A stretch of 64,000 bases of DNA, taken from the NCBI GenBank assembly GCA_030533445.1, contig CM060076.1, positions 12,192,501 to 12,256,500 of the forward strand. Reading direction: 5' to 3'. Origin of the DNA: Cyprinodon diabolis (lineage: Eukaryota; Chordata; Actinopteri; Cyprinodontiformes; Cyprinodontidae). This document shows positions 23,501-35,300 of this stretch, in pieces (positions within the stretch are counted from its first letter, which is position 1; every line of letters begins with the position of its first letter). The notes under the pieces were generated by a model that was given only the letters and a program-made list of their open reading frames with translations, did not search any database and was not told the origin of the DNA. The position numbers were made by a program, and so were the translations under genes.

Positions 23501-23754
23501 AGAGTAATGGTACAAAGAAATAAAAAAATCCAATTTGCTATAAAGAATAGCTTACTAACAGCGGTTATTAAACATCTATTAACAAATATACACATTTTCA
23601 ATAATAATATTGACCAGCTTCTTTTTTTATATATAAAATGACATAGATGTGCATGAATATTGTATATTTCCTACATGTTTTTCCATTAACAATTCTTTTA
23701 AATTGAGCAATATATATTGATTAAAGAAGCATGGGTGGACGGATGGATGGATGG

Positions 23755-23790
<36 letters not shown>

Positions 23791-25406
23791 ATGGATGGAT
23801 GGATGGATGGATGGATGGATGGATGGATGGATGGATGGATGGATGGATGGACGGAGACTGTTGAAAACCAAACCTTTCTCCATTAGAACTACCAGCTGTT
23901 AAGTAGCATGTATAAAAATCATCTAACAACAGGAGAGACGTTTTGTAATACAAGAGCCAAAAATCTTAGAAACCTTCTTAAGTATGTTATAAACAATAAC
24001 AACGAAAAAAGATGTTCAGCTCCTTATCAGAAAAAAATATCTAATGCTCCACATTTGCAAAAAAGATCAGAGTTTTTTTTCTTCCATGTCACAGCCAAAA
24101 CAACAAGTGACAGAAGTTACAATGTGGAACCTGCCTTTTAAAGAGGAAATACAATTAAATGAACAAATCAATAGTACCTTTCAACGATTAACTTCATTTG
24201 TGAGAGCATCATGATTAAAAAGACAAGAGTAAAAAATCTAGATTAAGCCATCACTAACTTTCAATGAAAGTCAATAATTGAAAAATAAATAATGCATTGA
24301 TTAGTTTTAATTAGAGATATTTTAAAAGATATATATGAAAAAAGACTTTTTTCATTTTGTGATTCTTTTTTAATTTCATAAAAAATATACCATTATAAAC
24401 CTCAGAGCTTGTTTTAAAAAAAAGGAATATATACCAATGCTACTTACAAGTAGTTATTATTATTAAGGACTTATTGATATCATATCTTAGACATTGGTAA
24501 ATACAGAATACTGAAATATTAATAATCTAAAGGATTTTGTGGTACTTAACCGACATGCCACTTTTGAAAAATAAACATTTCTTAACTTTAAATCTAAGCT
24601 AAGCAACCAGAGTGGAACATGATGATAATGTCTTGGGTCAATTTATAGAAAGATAAAAATGAGTTTTGATCACTTTTAATGTTTTTTTTTTTTCTTTTTT
24701 AGAAAAGAATAGTAGAAAACTTTTTGTACACACACACATCCACAAAATTGTAGCTAATGTGTTAAAATATCCACCTTTTGTCAACAAAAGAACAAGGGGC
24801 ACCAATACTGTAACCAGCCCAAACCTGGCATCCCCTTAGATGCGCCCCTGAATATTAAACTATTTATAGGATCTGCTTTTTTGTTTCGCCAGCAGCACCA
24901 TGATAACTTCTTACTATCAACAGTAGGCTACAACTGGAATACATTAAACGGGCCAACGCCTGCAGCTACAGCTGCTAACCACTCCCACAGATCAGGCCTA
25001 CCTTAACAAAGGGAAATGCAGGTCCAGGTTTCAAAGGCTCGTCTTCATGTTTCACCTGGAACCCAACGTACGTCTCCAGCCCGTCATCCTCGTAGATCTT
25101 CCTCTCTGCCACCATGTTGAAGAGGGTGCGAGAGGAGACGGCGATGGTTACAGCATTCTGGGGTTTGGGCTGACACAGAGAGAGGAAGAAAACAAACAAA
25201 CATTACTGACACATAAGATATGTTGAAAAAACTATACTGTTGAAAATACGTAATAAAAAGCTAGGTGGAAAAAAGAAAAAGAAAAAACTCACCGGCCTCG
25301 GTACTTTTGTTTTCAAACTGTCAAAAAAAGCTTTAGCTGCCGCCCAGTCTTGTTCCTCGGCGCTGTCATCAGCTGCTGCTGGTTCTTCTGGTTTGATTTC
25401 GCTCAT
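20562..25406 (-). CDS. nt5c1: Cytosolic 5'-nucleotidase 1 (NT5C1), intact copy 3
   Basis: A complete six-exon gene. Exon 1 is 25293-25406, exon 2 25002-25169, exon 3 23059-23188, exon 4 22787-22909, exon 5 22316-22500 and exon 6 20562-20927, with stop TAA. All introns are GT-AG and phases agree, giving 361 aa (human NT5C1A is about 368). The family (cN-I, HAD-like) hydrolyses AMP and some deoxynucleotides to nucleosides in the cytosol with Mg2+. Visible motifs are [14 protein letters not shown] (about residues 178-191), [12 protein letters not shown] and [13 protein letters not shown]. The N-terminus MSEIKPEEP is short and variable, as expected for the family. The C-terminal HVPYGIGQ favours the NT5C1A type over NT5C1B, but the 1A/1B assignment is not certain, so the symbol is family-level. 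It is the only copy here with every exon, acceptor and catalytic motif in order. Confidence 0.95.
21307..21983. mobile_element. Composite insertion with tRNA-like SINE head in copy 3 intron 5
   Basis: This block interrupts intron sequence that is continuous in copies 1 and 2. Its right part reads on the minus strand as a tRNA-like head: GGAGTGGCTGCCTAGTGGTT (A-box region) and GAGTTCAAGCCCC (B-box-like). Its left part begins CAGGGATTTCAAAATC, similar to a hAT terminal sequence. It may be two elements next to each other, and the boundaries are approximate. Confidence 0.55.
23735..23853. repeat. (GGAT)n microsatellite in copy 3 intron 2
   Basis: About 29 units of GGAT with three GGAC variants near the ends. 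It is the same ancestral array as in copies 1 and 2. In copy 3 it lies more than 500 bp from exon 3 and does not disturb splicing. Confidence 0.95.
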
Positions 25407-25532
25407 TTTTCTCTATCAAAGTGTTTTTTGAGTCTGATTGAATAAAAAAGACCACAATGTACAGAGACTAAGCAGCAACTGCTCAACTTTACGGAAGTGT
25501 AAGTAAGGAAGCCCGATGGGCGTTTTTACAAG

Positions 25533-25557
25533 CAGTGACGCAAGTTGTCATGACAAC
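25533..25557. promoter_or_regulatory. RFX X-box-like palindrome plus CRE-like site upstream of NT5C1 copy 3
   Basis: GTTGTCATGACAAC at 25544-25557 is a perfect 14-bp palindrome that fits the RFX-factor X-box pattern (GTTGCCATGGCAAC is the classic form). TGACGCAA at 25536-25543 adjoins it and resembles a CRE/ATF half-site. Both lie about 130-150 bp upstream of the start codon. RFX and CRE-type sites are common in ciliary and testis promoters; binding here is inferred only. Confidence 0.5.
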
Positions 25558-25740
25558 ACTTCACCCGGCTGGTTATTCACTGTAATTACAATCAGCAAAA
25601 AAAAAAAAAAAAAAAAAAAAAGTTTTCACCTGGTTTTTTGTTTTGTTTTGTTTTGTTTTGTTTGTTTTGTTTTTCTTCGTTACTATTATTATTTTTATTT
25701 AGTTATTTTGTTTGGAATAATACTGAACTGCTGGTGTCAT

Positions 25741-27681
25741 CAGGGGCAGAGCTAGATGGGGGACCAGGGGTGGCCATGGCCACCCTTAGCCAATCATTGG
25801 CCACCCATGTGGACATCCCTACCATTTATTTCCCTCTAATACAGATGGTGGCAACAGTAATACTCTCAAGTGGAATATTCTAACCATTTTATTTTTTAAT
25901 ATATTAACATTTACTTGACCACAAAGACACTGTGGTTAATTATGCACAGTGATGGGACTAACGGCGTTGAAAGTAACGGCGTTACTAACGGCGTTACCTT
26001 GTTTTAGTAACGAGTAATCTAACTAATTACTTTGACTGTAACTATAACGCAGTTACCATTGCAGACACCCCGTTACTGCGCGTTACTCAGGTCGCACAAT
26101 GAACCTTTTTTCATGATAGGACTCGTGTGCAGCTGCGTGAAGCTGACACCCCATCCACGTCAAAAAACTCTGCAAATAGACTGAATGGTTAGTGCAACGT
26201 TAGTGCAGATTTGTGCAGAAAAAAAAATATTGTTTGTGCTACTTTTGTTAAGAGATATTAAAGATTATTTTTTAGGTCATCCAGAGGTGCGCGCCTTGTC
26301 ATGAGAGAGGGGAGGATGAGAATGGCTGATGTATAGTGAGATTCCGTCTGTCAGTTGGGAAGGTGGGTGTTTCTGCTGGCGGGTGTTAACGTACAGCACA
26401 CACAGAGAGATGGAGAGTGAGGATGACTCCAGCAGCAAAACAGCTTTTTCCTGATGGAAATACCGGTGTTACGTCGAGCTGCGTTTCCCCATCACATACG
26501 GTTTCCTCTGCATCTCCGCACAGCGCAGGCGGCACGAGTCACCGCGCAAGCGACAGGAAACGCGCATGCTCGCTAAAGGCGCGCAACAGTCGCCCTGTGC
26601 TCGCGTCACAGGAGAACTATGGAGAGCGTGAACGATCAAATGAAAGGGAGAAATCTGGATGGATGGATGGATGGATGCTCTGCCTTTTCAACCTACTGTA
26701 TTTTTTATTTTAAACATTATTTGATGGCCTTTGTGGCAGGGATGGAGATCCATATTTTATGTCACACGCAGAGTATACATCTAGATAGATAGATGGATAG
26801 ATAGATGTTGCAGTATCTATATCAACCCAAACACACAGGATTTCAGAATTAGACATCCCTAGTTATTAATTTCACCAGATCTGAATGCCCTGTTAAAAAA
26901 CTTCACATGGCGTTCCCCCCTGATGTCATTTACATTGAGTTGCAATAAATGCTAAACTCTCTGCAGGTTCTTGTCTTTGTCATCCACTCTATTCAGCTGG
27001 CTTTGGAAACGCACGGCGAGAAGGTGGGGGCTGGGTGGTGAGGGTTACCGGGGCGAGAAACGCAAAAGTAACGCAATAGTTACTTTTACTAGTAACTAGT
27101 TACTTTTGTTGTGGAGTAACTCAGTTAGTAACTCAGTTACTTTTTGGGAGAAGTAACTATAACTAATTACTTTTTCAAAGTAACGTGCCCAACACTGATT
27201 ATGCACATAAATATACTGAAATTAAAGATAAGTACAGAATTCATGCTCTTTTCAGAACTAGATTTTGTGTTATATGGGTTAAAGAGAAAATTATGTGTCT
27301 CTCCGTCATCTAGGAGTCTTCAGTGAAATCATAGATAAATAATAATTTTAATAAAAAACGTATGAAATAATCAATTCATGTAGATATTAGTACTTGTAAA
27401 TATCTTTTTTCTTTTGCAGAATGATTATTGATAAAAGTAAGTAATGACACTGGAAAAGAAGGTTGCCCCAGAACTTAAACCTGAAAGAATTGTATCCACT
27501 ATATATGTCTATTTGTTAGCAAAGGATGTAGGAAAGGATAGTTTGTCTTCATTTAGAAAATATGGATGTTTTGCTCTTTAATTTTCCTGAGGTTCTGGTG
27601 CCTATCCACTTTCGGCCACCCATCAGTGTACATTTGTTATTGCCTGGCCACCCTTATAAAAATTTTCTGGTTAGGCCTCTG
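25741..27681. mobile_element. hAT MITE (family D) split by a second hAT
   Basis: The left end is CAGGGGCAGAGCTAG; the right end reverse-complemented is CAGAGGCCTAACCAG. The exact 8-bp duplication GGTGTCAT lies at 25733-25740 and 27682-27689. The inner element 25947-27197 has its own duplication. Removing it leaves about 680 bp of family D, in which GGCCACCC blocks occur near both ends in inverted orientation. No coding capacity was seen. Confidence 0.92.
25947..27197. mobile_element. hAT MITE (family A/B, copy B), nested
   Basis: Terminal repeats as in 17147-18415. The exact 8-bp duplication ATTATGCA lies at 25939-25946 and 27198-27205. It differs from copy A by small substitutions and indels and has a shorter GGAT tract (26657-26676). 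The exact duplication suggests a more recent insertion than copy A. Confidence 0.95.
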
Positions 27682-27689
27682 GGTGTCAT

Positions 27690-28412
27690 TTTAGAAGTAG
27701 AGCAATCTCCTACAAGCGCACCTAAGGGATTGCACAAAAATGAAAAAAACAAACATTCATTCATAAACTGATAGAAAACTATGATGTGAACCTCTACCAA
27801 AGGATAATAACAATAATTAAGACAGATTTCAAGTTGAAAATAGTTTGCAATGACAATATTTTACCTTTTTAATGTTAAAATGTGGAAAAACTGAAAAAAA
27901 CAACAACTATTCACTCACTGGGTGTGCACTTTACCTGGTTGAGTGGAGAACAGTCTGTTTATCTGTCTGACCTCTATCTCCTTTTGTGTACCACTCCAGT
28001 CAGGCAGCTAAGGCTTGGACCTTAATTTGGCTGTTTCCAGGGCACCTGTCTGTATTTCTGGGGTATTCCTTTATCAAATGCTCCCTCTGGAGATCTGACA
28101 GGGGTTACTTATCTCTGTGTTCCAAAGATCATATCCGACAGGTTCAAGAACAAGGTTGTAAAGTACTGTAAACCAGGGTTAGTTTAATACCATACCACAA
28201 AATTATGATATTTTATAAAACTGAGCAGTCCACTTGCGCTTAAACATATATTGCGAGAAAAAGTAATCTACGTAATGTAAAGGCTATAGAATTAGAGCGA
28301 TAATTAGAGATAGACAGCTCAGCTGGCAGAATCTGTTGGGACCCTAACTTTTTGTTAACACTCCATGACCTTGATGGAGTTGGGTCAGGATGAAAACCTT
28401 GATTGTAGTCTG
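27690..28412. other. Intergenic, nothing recognised
   Basis: AT-rich sequence with no recognised exons or element ends. Confidence 0.4.
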
Positions 28413-29198
28413 CTAGTCCTCGTTTCCAAAACGGGGGTCAGGACCCTCAGGGGTGACCAAGTGTGGTCACGAGATGATTTGCACAACCATTGTGGGATCC
28501 CTGAGGTATATGGAGGGCCAAAATATATTAGTATATACAAAAGGTGAGCGTCCCATGACATAAATAAGTACACTATAAAATAAGTAGACATAACATTCCT
28601 TTGTTTCCGTTCTTCTCTTGTACATGATTTAAAAAAAATGTATACACCATTAAATTATATAATTTATAACAAAATGATTACATGTCCCATGAAATAATTA
28701 AAAGTAAATTCCATCTCAAATTAAAAATAAAAAACATAAGTATGTTGTCTGAAAGTTAGTCAGGAATTAAAATAAATACAAAATAAAATCCTATTATAAA
28801 TCTGTATTTATAAAACTCGAGCTCCTCTGAGTAACTCCCTTATAATCACATTTAAACTTGATGAATTGGGAACAAAATGCAGAACAAAATTTATAGTCAG
28901 ACTGACTTAATTCGTTTTACTTGGTTTTCCTCAAGACACATGAGTTGCTTTGATGAGCTCTGATAACTCAGCGTGAAAAACAGGTGATCGATCCTAAGCT
29001 GTCCTCTACATCCAGTCTGTTCCTCTGCTTGGTTGTGATGTGTGTCACAGCTGGAGGTGAACTCAAACCTATAAGAATTACTAAATTCTTGGTTGAAAAA
29101 AGCTTGTTTTATTTTTTTAATTGGGTCCTCACAAAGCAAAACAAATCCCAGCTCCACAGAACACTAGTGGTTAGAGTAGCCCGGTTTGGGAAACACTG
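28413..29198. mobile_element. Decayed hAT element (Charlie-like ends)
   Basis: The left end contains TTTCCAAAACGGGGGTCAGG followed by a GTCACGAGATGATTT block. The right end reverse-complemented is CAGTGTTTCCCAAACCGGGC. These resemble the 'CAGTGGTTCCCAAAC' ends of hAT-Charlie-type elements. No target duplication is preserved. Confidence 0.6.
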
Positions 29199-29199
29199 A

Positions 29200-30160
29200 T
29201 CTAGGGGACAAAGGTACGCCTTCTTGTTAGATGAGCTCAGAATTTTACTTTTTCATCAAGGTCCAAAACATATGTTTTGGCTGAAAACTAAAACCTCAGA
29301 TAACGCTGAACAAACTATCCATAATCCATAACACAAAATATTCCAACTAACAATTTTCTTTTCTTTCACATATGGACCAAGGCTTCTGTTTTATTTTTTC
29401 TGTGTCTGCTCATTTGTACCAGAGGGCTGTTCACAATGAGCCTAATTCTGCAGGTTTCCTTCTCTTAAAACAGTTTTCCTGCAAAGTTAGCATCACAATG
29501 AAAGCAACTCTCCACTGTCACTATAGACTCACCAAGGGGGAGTCACTTCTGCCAATCAATGACTCAATTCAATCTGCTGAGTTCCTTTTGATTGAAAACA
29601 TTTCAAAAACTGTATGCTTTCATGTGGTTGACTATAAATTGCCTTGAGATTATATGTGTTGTAAATAGTATATAGACAAACTGATTAAATGGTTTGATTT
29701 GATTTTTAGGATGGAGCTATATTGAAGGGACTGTTGTTTGTATTACTAGCAGATCAAAATGGGATACAAACAACTTTATTTTAATGTATACAAATTAGAT
29801 TTCAAAGCCAGTTTGGGAGGCAGCATGTATCTGTAAGCGATAAAAAAACATTTCAAAGGGTGATAGTAGATGAGGGAGATCCGCTGTAGCATCCTTAATT
29901 TTAGACTCTAAATGTACAAAGTCCTAAGAGATGATCTGCAAAGAGCCGGATGTTAAAAAAGAATGTGGACTGCATCTGGACAAGTTTTTATTTGTTCATA
30001 AAGTCAAGTTTCTTAAACTTTTTTTTTTTTTATAACTACAGCAATGGTGTAACGACACAACAATAGGCCCGTAAGCGACATTATCTGGGTGGGCCCCATA
30101 TGAAGTACAACACCCCGCTTAAGTACCTAATTTTGGTATCCATCGTCGCTAACATATTGT
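29200..30160. repeat. Intergenic with retroposon-like fragment
   Basis: Around 29480-29705 the sequence ends in TTGCCTTGAGATTATATGTG followed by GTTGTAAATAG and an A/T-rich tail. This resembles, in the opposite orientation, the fragment at 37851-38040 (TATATAGCGCCAATTCACAAC). Both look like one widespread teleost repeat. Nothing else was recognised in this interval. Confidence 0.4.
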
Positions 30161-30167
30161 ATGTAAT

Positions 30168-30786
30168 TGTTGGGATCTGGAGGCTTGTTCACTTTCTCCA
30201 CCAGAGGGCACCTGAGATCTTCCTCCTGAGGGCATGAGCTCACTTTCACACACCTGTTTCCTGTCTCCTCATCAAGAAGACCTATTTAAGGAGGAGGAGG
30301 CTGACACTTCCCTAACAGGGTGTTTGCCAGTAATGGTTAGCAGAACCTGAGCCAGCCTGCCTGATCTGTAACCCTGATTTTGAGAACCTGTCTGATCTAG
30401 TTTCTCTCTGCCTCACAGATCCTGATTTTTCCGGAAACCTGGAATCCTGGAGAAAAGTATCTCGGTCTGGAATCTGCCTGCCTGCACTCTGTCTCAGTCT
30501 CTGCCTCAGCACTCAGCCCTCTACCTGCGGACTAGCCTCTGGACTCACAAGGTTCCCCCCCTGCTGATCAGTATCCTCTCTGAGCAGGTATTAATTCCCG
30601 TCGTCTGAAATCTGCATGTTTCCTGGATCAACACTAACTGCTCTGTCCTCCTCAGTGGCTTCCCTCCCGTGACCAGTCAGAAGAACCCAGTTCCTGTGAC
30701 CATTAAACTTGTAAAGATTTTAACCTCTTCCCTGTTTCAAGAGTGTTTTCTGCATGTGGGTTAGACACCTTGAACCCAACATGACA
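30168..30786. mobile_element. Solo LTR with 5-bp TSD
   Basis: A 619-bp block starting TGTTGGGATCTGG and ending CCCAACATGACA (TG...CA). The exact 5-bp duplication GTAAT flanks it at 30163-30167 and 30787-30791. A TATTTAA promoter-like motif lies near 30284. There is no internal retrotransposon sequence on either side, so this is a recombined solo LTR. The Gypsy-type assignment is a guess. Confidence 0.8.
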
Positions 30787-30829
30787 GTAATGGCTATGGT
30801 TTTGATCTACGCTCTGGATTACCCATAAT

Positions 30830-31400
30830 TCCAAGTTGCGTTGTAAAAAATAAAATACTCAAATACATAATTCTTTTAAGATCTTTATTGCGGTTTGAAA
30901 CATACTATATGAGTGTTTTTTTTGTTGTTTTTTTACCAACCTACTAATGAATTATACACAGTTATTAACATAGTAATTAAAAGTTCCACTGTCTGCTTTG
31001 CTATTGGTGTCGTGTTTAAACGGCTCATCATCATGTTGAATTCTGGCATGTGTTGGGGTATAATACCAGGTGGGTTTGAGAGGAATTTTTTGCACCACTA
31101 CATCTGCAAAGAGACATCCTAGTCCACAATACCTAGTCCTTAAGCAACTGCAGTCTCACACATTCTCATCTTCATACTTTGGATCTTGTGCTGACATATG
31201 GCATAGAATGTGAAGAAATAACAGTATTTGCCATTTAACTACAGCCTTCTGTTGATCTTTCAGTGAAATATTACAAAGCCTGTTACAAAAACAGAAAAAG
31301 TAAATGGTGTGAGAGCTATCTTATTGTACATATTGTATCAATATTGTTGTTTAAACGTTCAATATTAATGTTGAATGTGTAACTGCTTACACAACTGTTA
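30830..31400. other. Intergenic upstream of syt14
   Basis: AT-rich sequence with no recognised exons. GC content rises towards 31400, where the syt14 5' region begins. Confidence 0.4.
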
Positions 31401-31489
31401 CTCGCGCACACAAACGCATGAATGACCTCCTCCCTCTGTCTCTACCCCTCCAACCAGCAGTGGGTTGGTAGAGTCCGGGACGGAGCATC

Positions 31490-31502
31490 ATGGCGATTGA
31501 TG
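31490..31502 (+). CDS. syt14: syt14 coding exon 1
   Basis: ATGGCGATTGATG followed by donor GTAAGT. It encodes MAID plus one base, matching the MAIEG start of mammalian SYT14. The start context is CATCATGG. The surroundings (31440-31720) are GC-rich with several CpGs, as expected of a vertebrate promoter region. It ends in phase 1. Confidence 0.8.
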
Positions 31503-32261
31503 GTAAGTCTGCCTCTCAGATACCAGCATTTCAAACTTTCCTCAGAGCAGTATAGGAATCCTCCTTTAGGGATGATGGGGTCTAATTATTCATGTGCCCG
31601 GAGTCCCCCTTGATCCACCCCACCAAAGGCACCGCAGATCCCGGCGCGCGCGGGACGAATGCCGAGAGATGCGGACACTTTGATGATGCAGGATCCGGAT
31701 GCTCACGTGAAGTAATGCGACATGTAAACAGAGAGGAACACAGCTCCATGTGTCCCGCTTGAAGATATAAGAGGAAAACATTGATTCCTAAAACAAAACC
31801 ACGAATAGAGAAGAATTTAAATATGATATATGCTGTAGAGCAGCCGTTAAAGAACAAGATGTTATCTCCGCGATAATAACGCCGTGAGTTTAAAATCATT
31901 GCAGGTTTTCCATTTCATGTCTATATGTGATGTTTATAGTTCATTTAACCCACGGCGTTAGTGAACAAGGCTATCGGCGTGGAGATGAGGTCTGATTACT
32001 CTGAAATTCAGCGGCAGAGCTGCGTTAAAGTCACGTGAGGCCGTACGTGCATGATGGATCAATTTAATGAGGATCATTGAGAATGTTAACAGCGGCGGTT
32101 CTGGCATGATCGAGGCCCCGGGTAATGCATTGGCTTTGAATCCGTAATTCCTTCTAATCTCCCTGATGGAAAGCTATACATTTATATATCAATGAAGAAG
32201 TAGTTGGTAACTTCCACTACACTCCACATGGGCTTTTTGTGCATTGCAAAAAAAAAAAAAA

Positions 32262-32353
<92 letters not shown>

Positions 32354-35300
32354 ATATATCAGATTTAAAGAATGTCTAGACAAGTGTTGACTAGATTTGT
32401 GCGACACGAGGAGGAAAAAAAGGGGGAAAAAGTCATAATTTTAAGAGAGAAAAATATAAATAAAAATTTGTTGTTTTGGTTTTTGAATGTTTCAATCGTG
32501 AGAGGTCAAAAGTTGTTTCAACATGTAAATGACCGTACAAATGCACCTCCTTAGAACAAAGCTGGGCCTCAGTTACTTTTATCCATTTCTTATCTTTAAC
32601 TTTTCTTGGTGGCCGTTTTGCATTCTACAAAGGGAAAAATATTAACACTGGGTAGAATACAGTGAAAAAAAGCTCAAACATTTCTTACAGCAGTCTCATA
32701 GATCAGTAAAACAAGCTTGAAATATCTATTCAACTTCAGCAAATAGAATAGAAAATCCCTTCATTGTCCCACAATGGGGAAACAGAAAAATGTATAAGAA
32801 TAACATAATTGTGAAGAGTTAAAAGATAATAAGATACTGTACTGTAAAGTGTTTTAACAATATAAAACTGTGCGCCTGGAGAATAAATAACCAATATAGA
32901 GCTATGAACATTTTTACAGTAATGAATATTTAAAAGTAAGATAGAAACTGTGCAATATGAGCATGAATGTAACAACTTATTGAGGTTGTTGGGAACAGTG
33001 GTGGTTATAGAGTCTTCCAGCTGCTGGGAGGAAGGATCTGTTATAACGCTCCCTGGTGCATTTAGGGTTCAGCAGTCTGTCACTGAAGGAGCTCTCCAGT
33101 TCTGCAACAGCTTCATGCATGGGGTGGGAGATATTACCCAACAGAGATGTTAATTTAGTTTAGAAATGAGAGCAAGTGTGAGTTATTTCTGAGTTAAGAT
33201 GTACTATCAGCTGGAGAGAGCTAGTTCTGGATGGGGTAAGTATGTCAGGAGGATTGTCAGATTTTCTGAAATTTAAAAAAGCAAACAGCAAAAAATATAC
33301 TATTGTAAACTATAAATTTACAAAACTGCATCTCAGACAGATTTATTATGACAAGAGAATTTCATAGAACAGAATTTCAAATTCATGGTGCTAGACAAAT
33401 TTAAACTGATGGATTTGATTAGAATATAGAATTAAAGAAGTATTTGCATGTAAAATAATAAGCAGTGGTTTGTTAACACTGGGGTTTATCAAATAAAATC
33501 ATTGACGTTACTGGATATAGCCACAAGGGGTCAGTATTAGGTCTCAAACCTCCCATGAGAATTAGGATCAGATTTTGCACACAGTCATGAAATATCACCG
33601 TGGTTACACTTTACCTTAAATTGAAGTATTTTATATTAACATGTAAGAAAGAAAATATCAATTAAAGTTTTTTATGAATGTGTTTTTGACTTCTAATTGG
33701 AGATAATCCACAGTAAACACAGTGCTATAGAAGATGGTAAGAGGAGGCACTGCTGGATTACTGTTTTCGGGAAGTCCAGGCTAGTATCCACTATCTTCTG
33801 TAACTTAAGCTCTAGGTGGGTATTATCACACCCACAGACCCCCATGTCCCACCTTACCCCTTCCCCAACCTGTCAGACCAGTGACAGTGGTGCAAACTGC
33901 ATGAGCTTTAGATATGTCTGCTACCTGCAGTAATTTGTCTACAGAGAAAAGAGGCCCGTTGGGTCTTGTGTGAAGGAAGTATAAATAAACGATGCAATCA
34001 ATTTCATTTTACTGTTTAAGAAATATAAAGTGTCTCTTTATTTGTTAGTATTATTCCATATATGTGTATTTCCTCCCTGTATAAAGACCCAGCTGTATAA
34101 AGGCAGAGTCAGTTGCTTTTTATCCTAACAATAAAAGTTTTTTTTCTTCTTTCTATTTCTCCGGATTAACTCACCATCTTGAACTTGAGCCTTAATGCTA
34201 TTTATAAGCTGAATAATAAAGAAGGCCAACCCCCACTACTATGTTAACCACTTCTTGTATTCAACAAAAAAACATGTTTTTTCTTCAGTGCAGACAGAGC
34301 ATAAGCATAGCATTGCATGATTTTAATTAAATGTATTGTTTGGTCAGTACGAACATCATAAACTGGATGTCCAGAGAGATTAATGTAAACAAAAACTTTC
34401 CTTTTTTCCCTTGTCTCCACATGTCCTCTGAGTGAGCATCCTGTTTTGCTTATGGTCTGCATTGACATTTGCTGAGTTTGAATTCAGGGGCTGCATCCTC
34501 CGAAGGTCAGATTCGTTGGCCGATTACGTCATTGCGCGGCGCCGAGGTCTGTTCGGATTGGAAGACTTCTCGTTATGCGGCCGACAAATGCAACCTTCTT
34601 TTTGCACGTTTTGAGGGACGGGTCCGGTTTATCCTACGTAGCCTTGGATATCCCGTGATTCATTGCGAGTCCAAGCAAGCAGGCTGCTCCGTGCTCAGAG
34701 AAAAAAGGTACTTGGCACCTAACAGTGCTGAATATTGTAAGTGTATTGTATTATAATACAAGTATGTGAGTAGGTCCGTCTGAAATGAATGAAAATAGTT
34801 TTTTTAATGGTTATTGAGTCAGATATGTTGCGCATAATGTTTGGTTTATTGAAAGGTTTTTATCTGTCACTGTGTAAAGGGGTGTGGTTGTCATTGAAGG
34901 ACATATTCTAATATCTGCATTGTGGGGACTATAAATCTGATAAGGTACGGGTGTTAAAGCTCCTCGAAAATGTTAAATAAATACATAAATAAAAAGAAAC
35001 AGCAGTGAGAAGTTCGGTATTCATTCTTTTCCTGCTTTTTGTGTCAGCTCTCATGGTTGCTAGGCGACAGAGGGAACGGCAGTGAAAGGCAAGGAAGGCT
35101 GGACCTGTTTGAAATCACAGCCAAAACTCTTGCAGTCTCCTTATTTTCGCCGGACCTCGAAGGATCCAGTTCAGATAGACCGGGTTCGGAGGATGCAGCC
35201 TTTGAAATCGAACACACCCACTAATTTGTAACAATGTCTGATCTCATAGTAGTTGATGATCGTCTCCCCCTAGTGGTCTGGCATATTTCCATTGGGTAAA

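Noticed and set aside
5350..24000. Proteins made of repeated MDGW, SIHP or similar four-residue units
   Set aside because: They are translations of (GGAT)n microsatellites, open in several frames by composition only.
26417..26713. Open frame inside the hAT MITEs (also 17529-17939) as a transposase
   Set aside because: It is short, ends in the GGAT tract and shows no transposase or zinc-finger motif.
30312..30512. Minus-strand open frame in the solo LTR
   Set aside because: It lies in LTR noncoding sequence with no family similarity.
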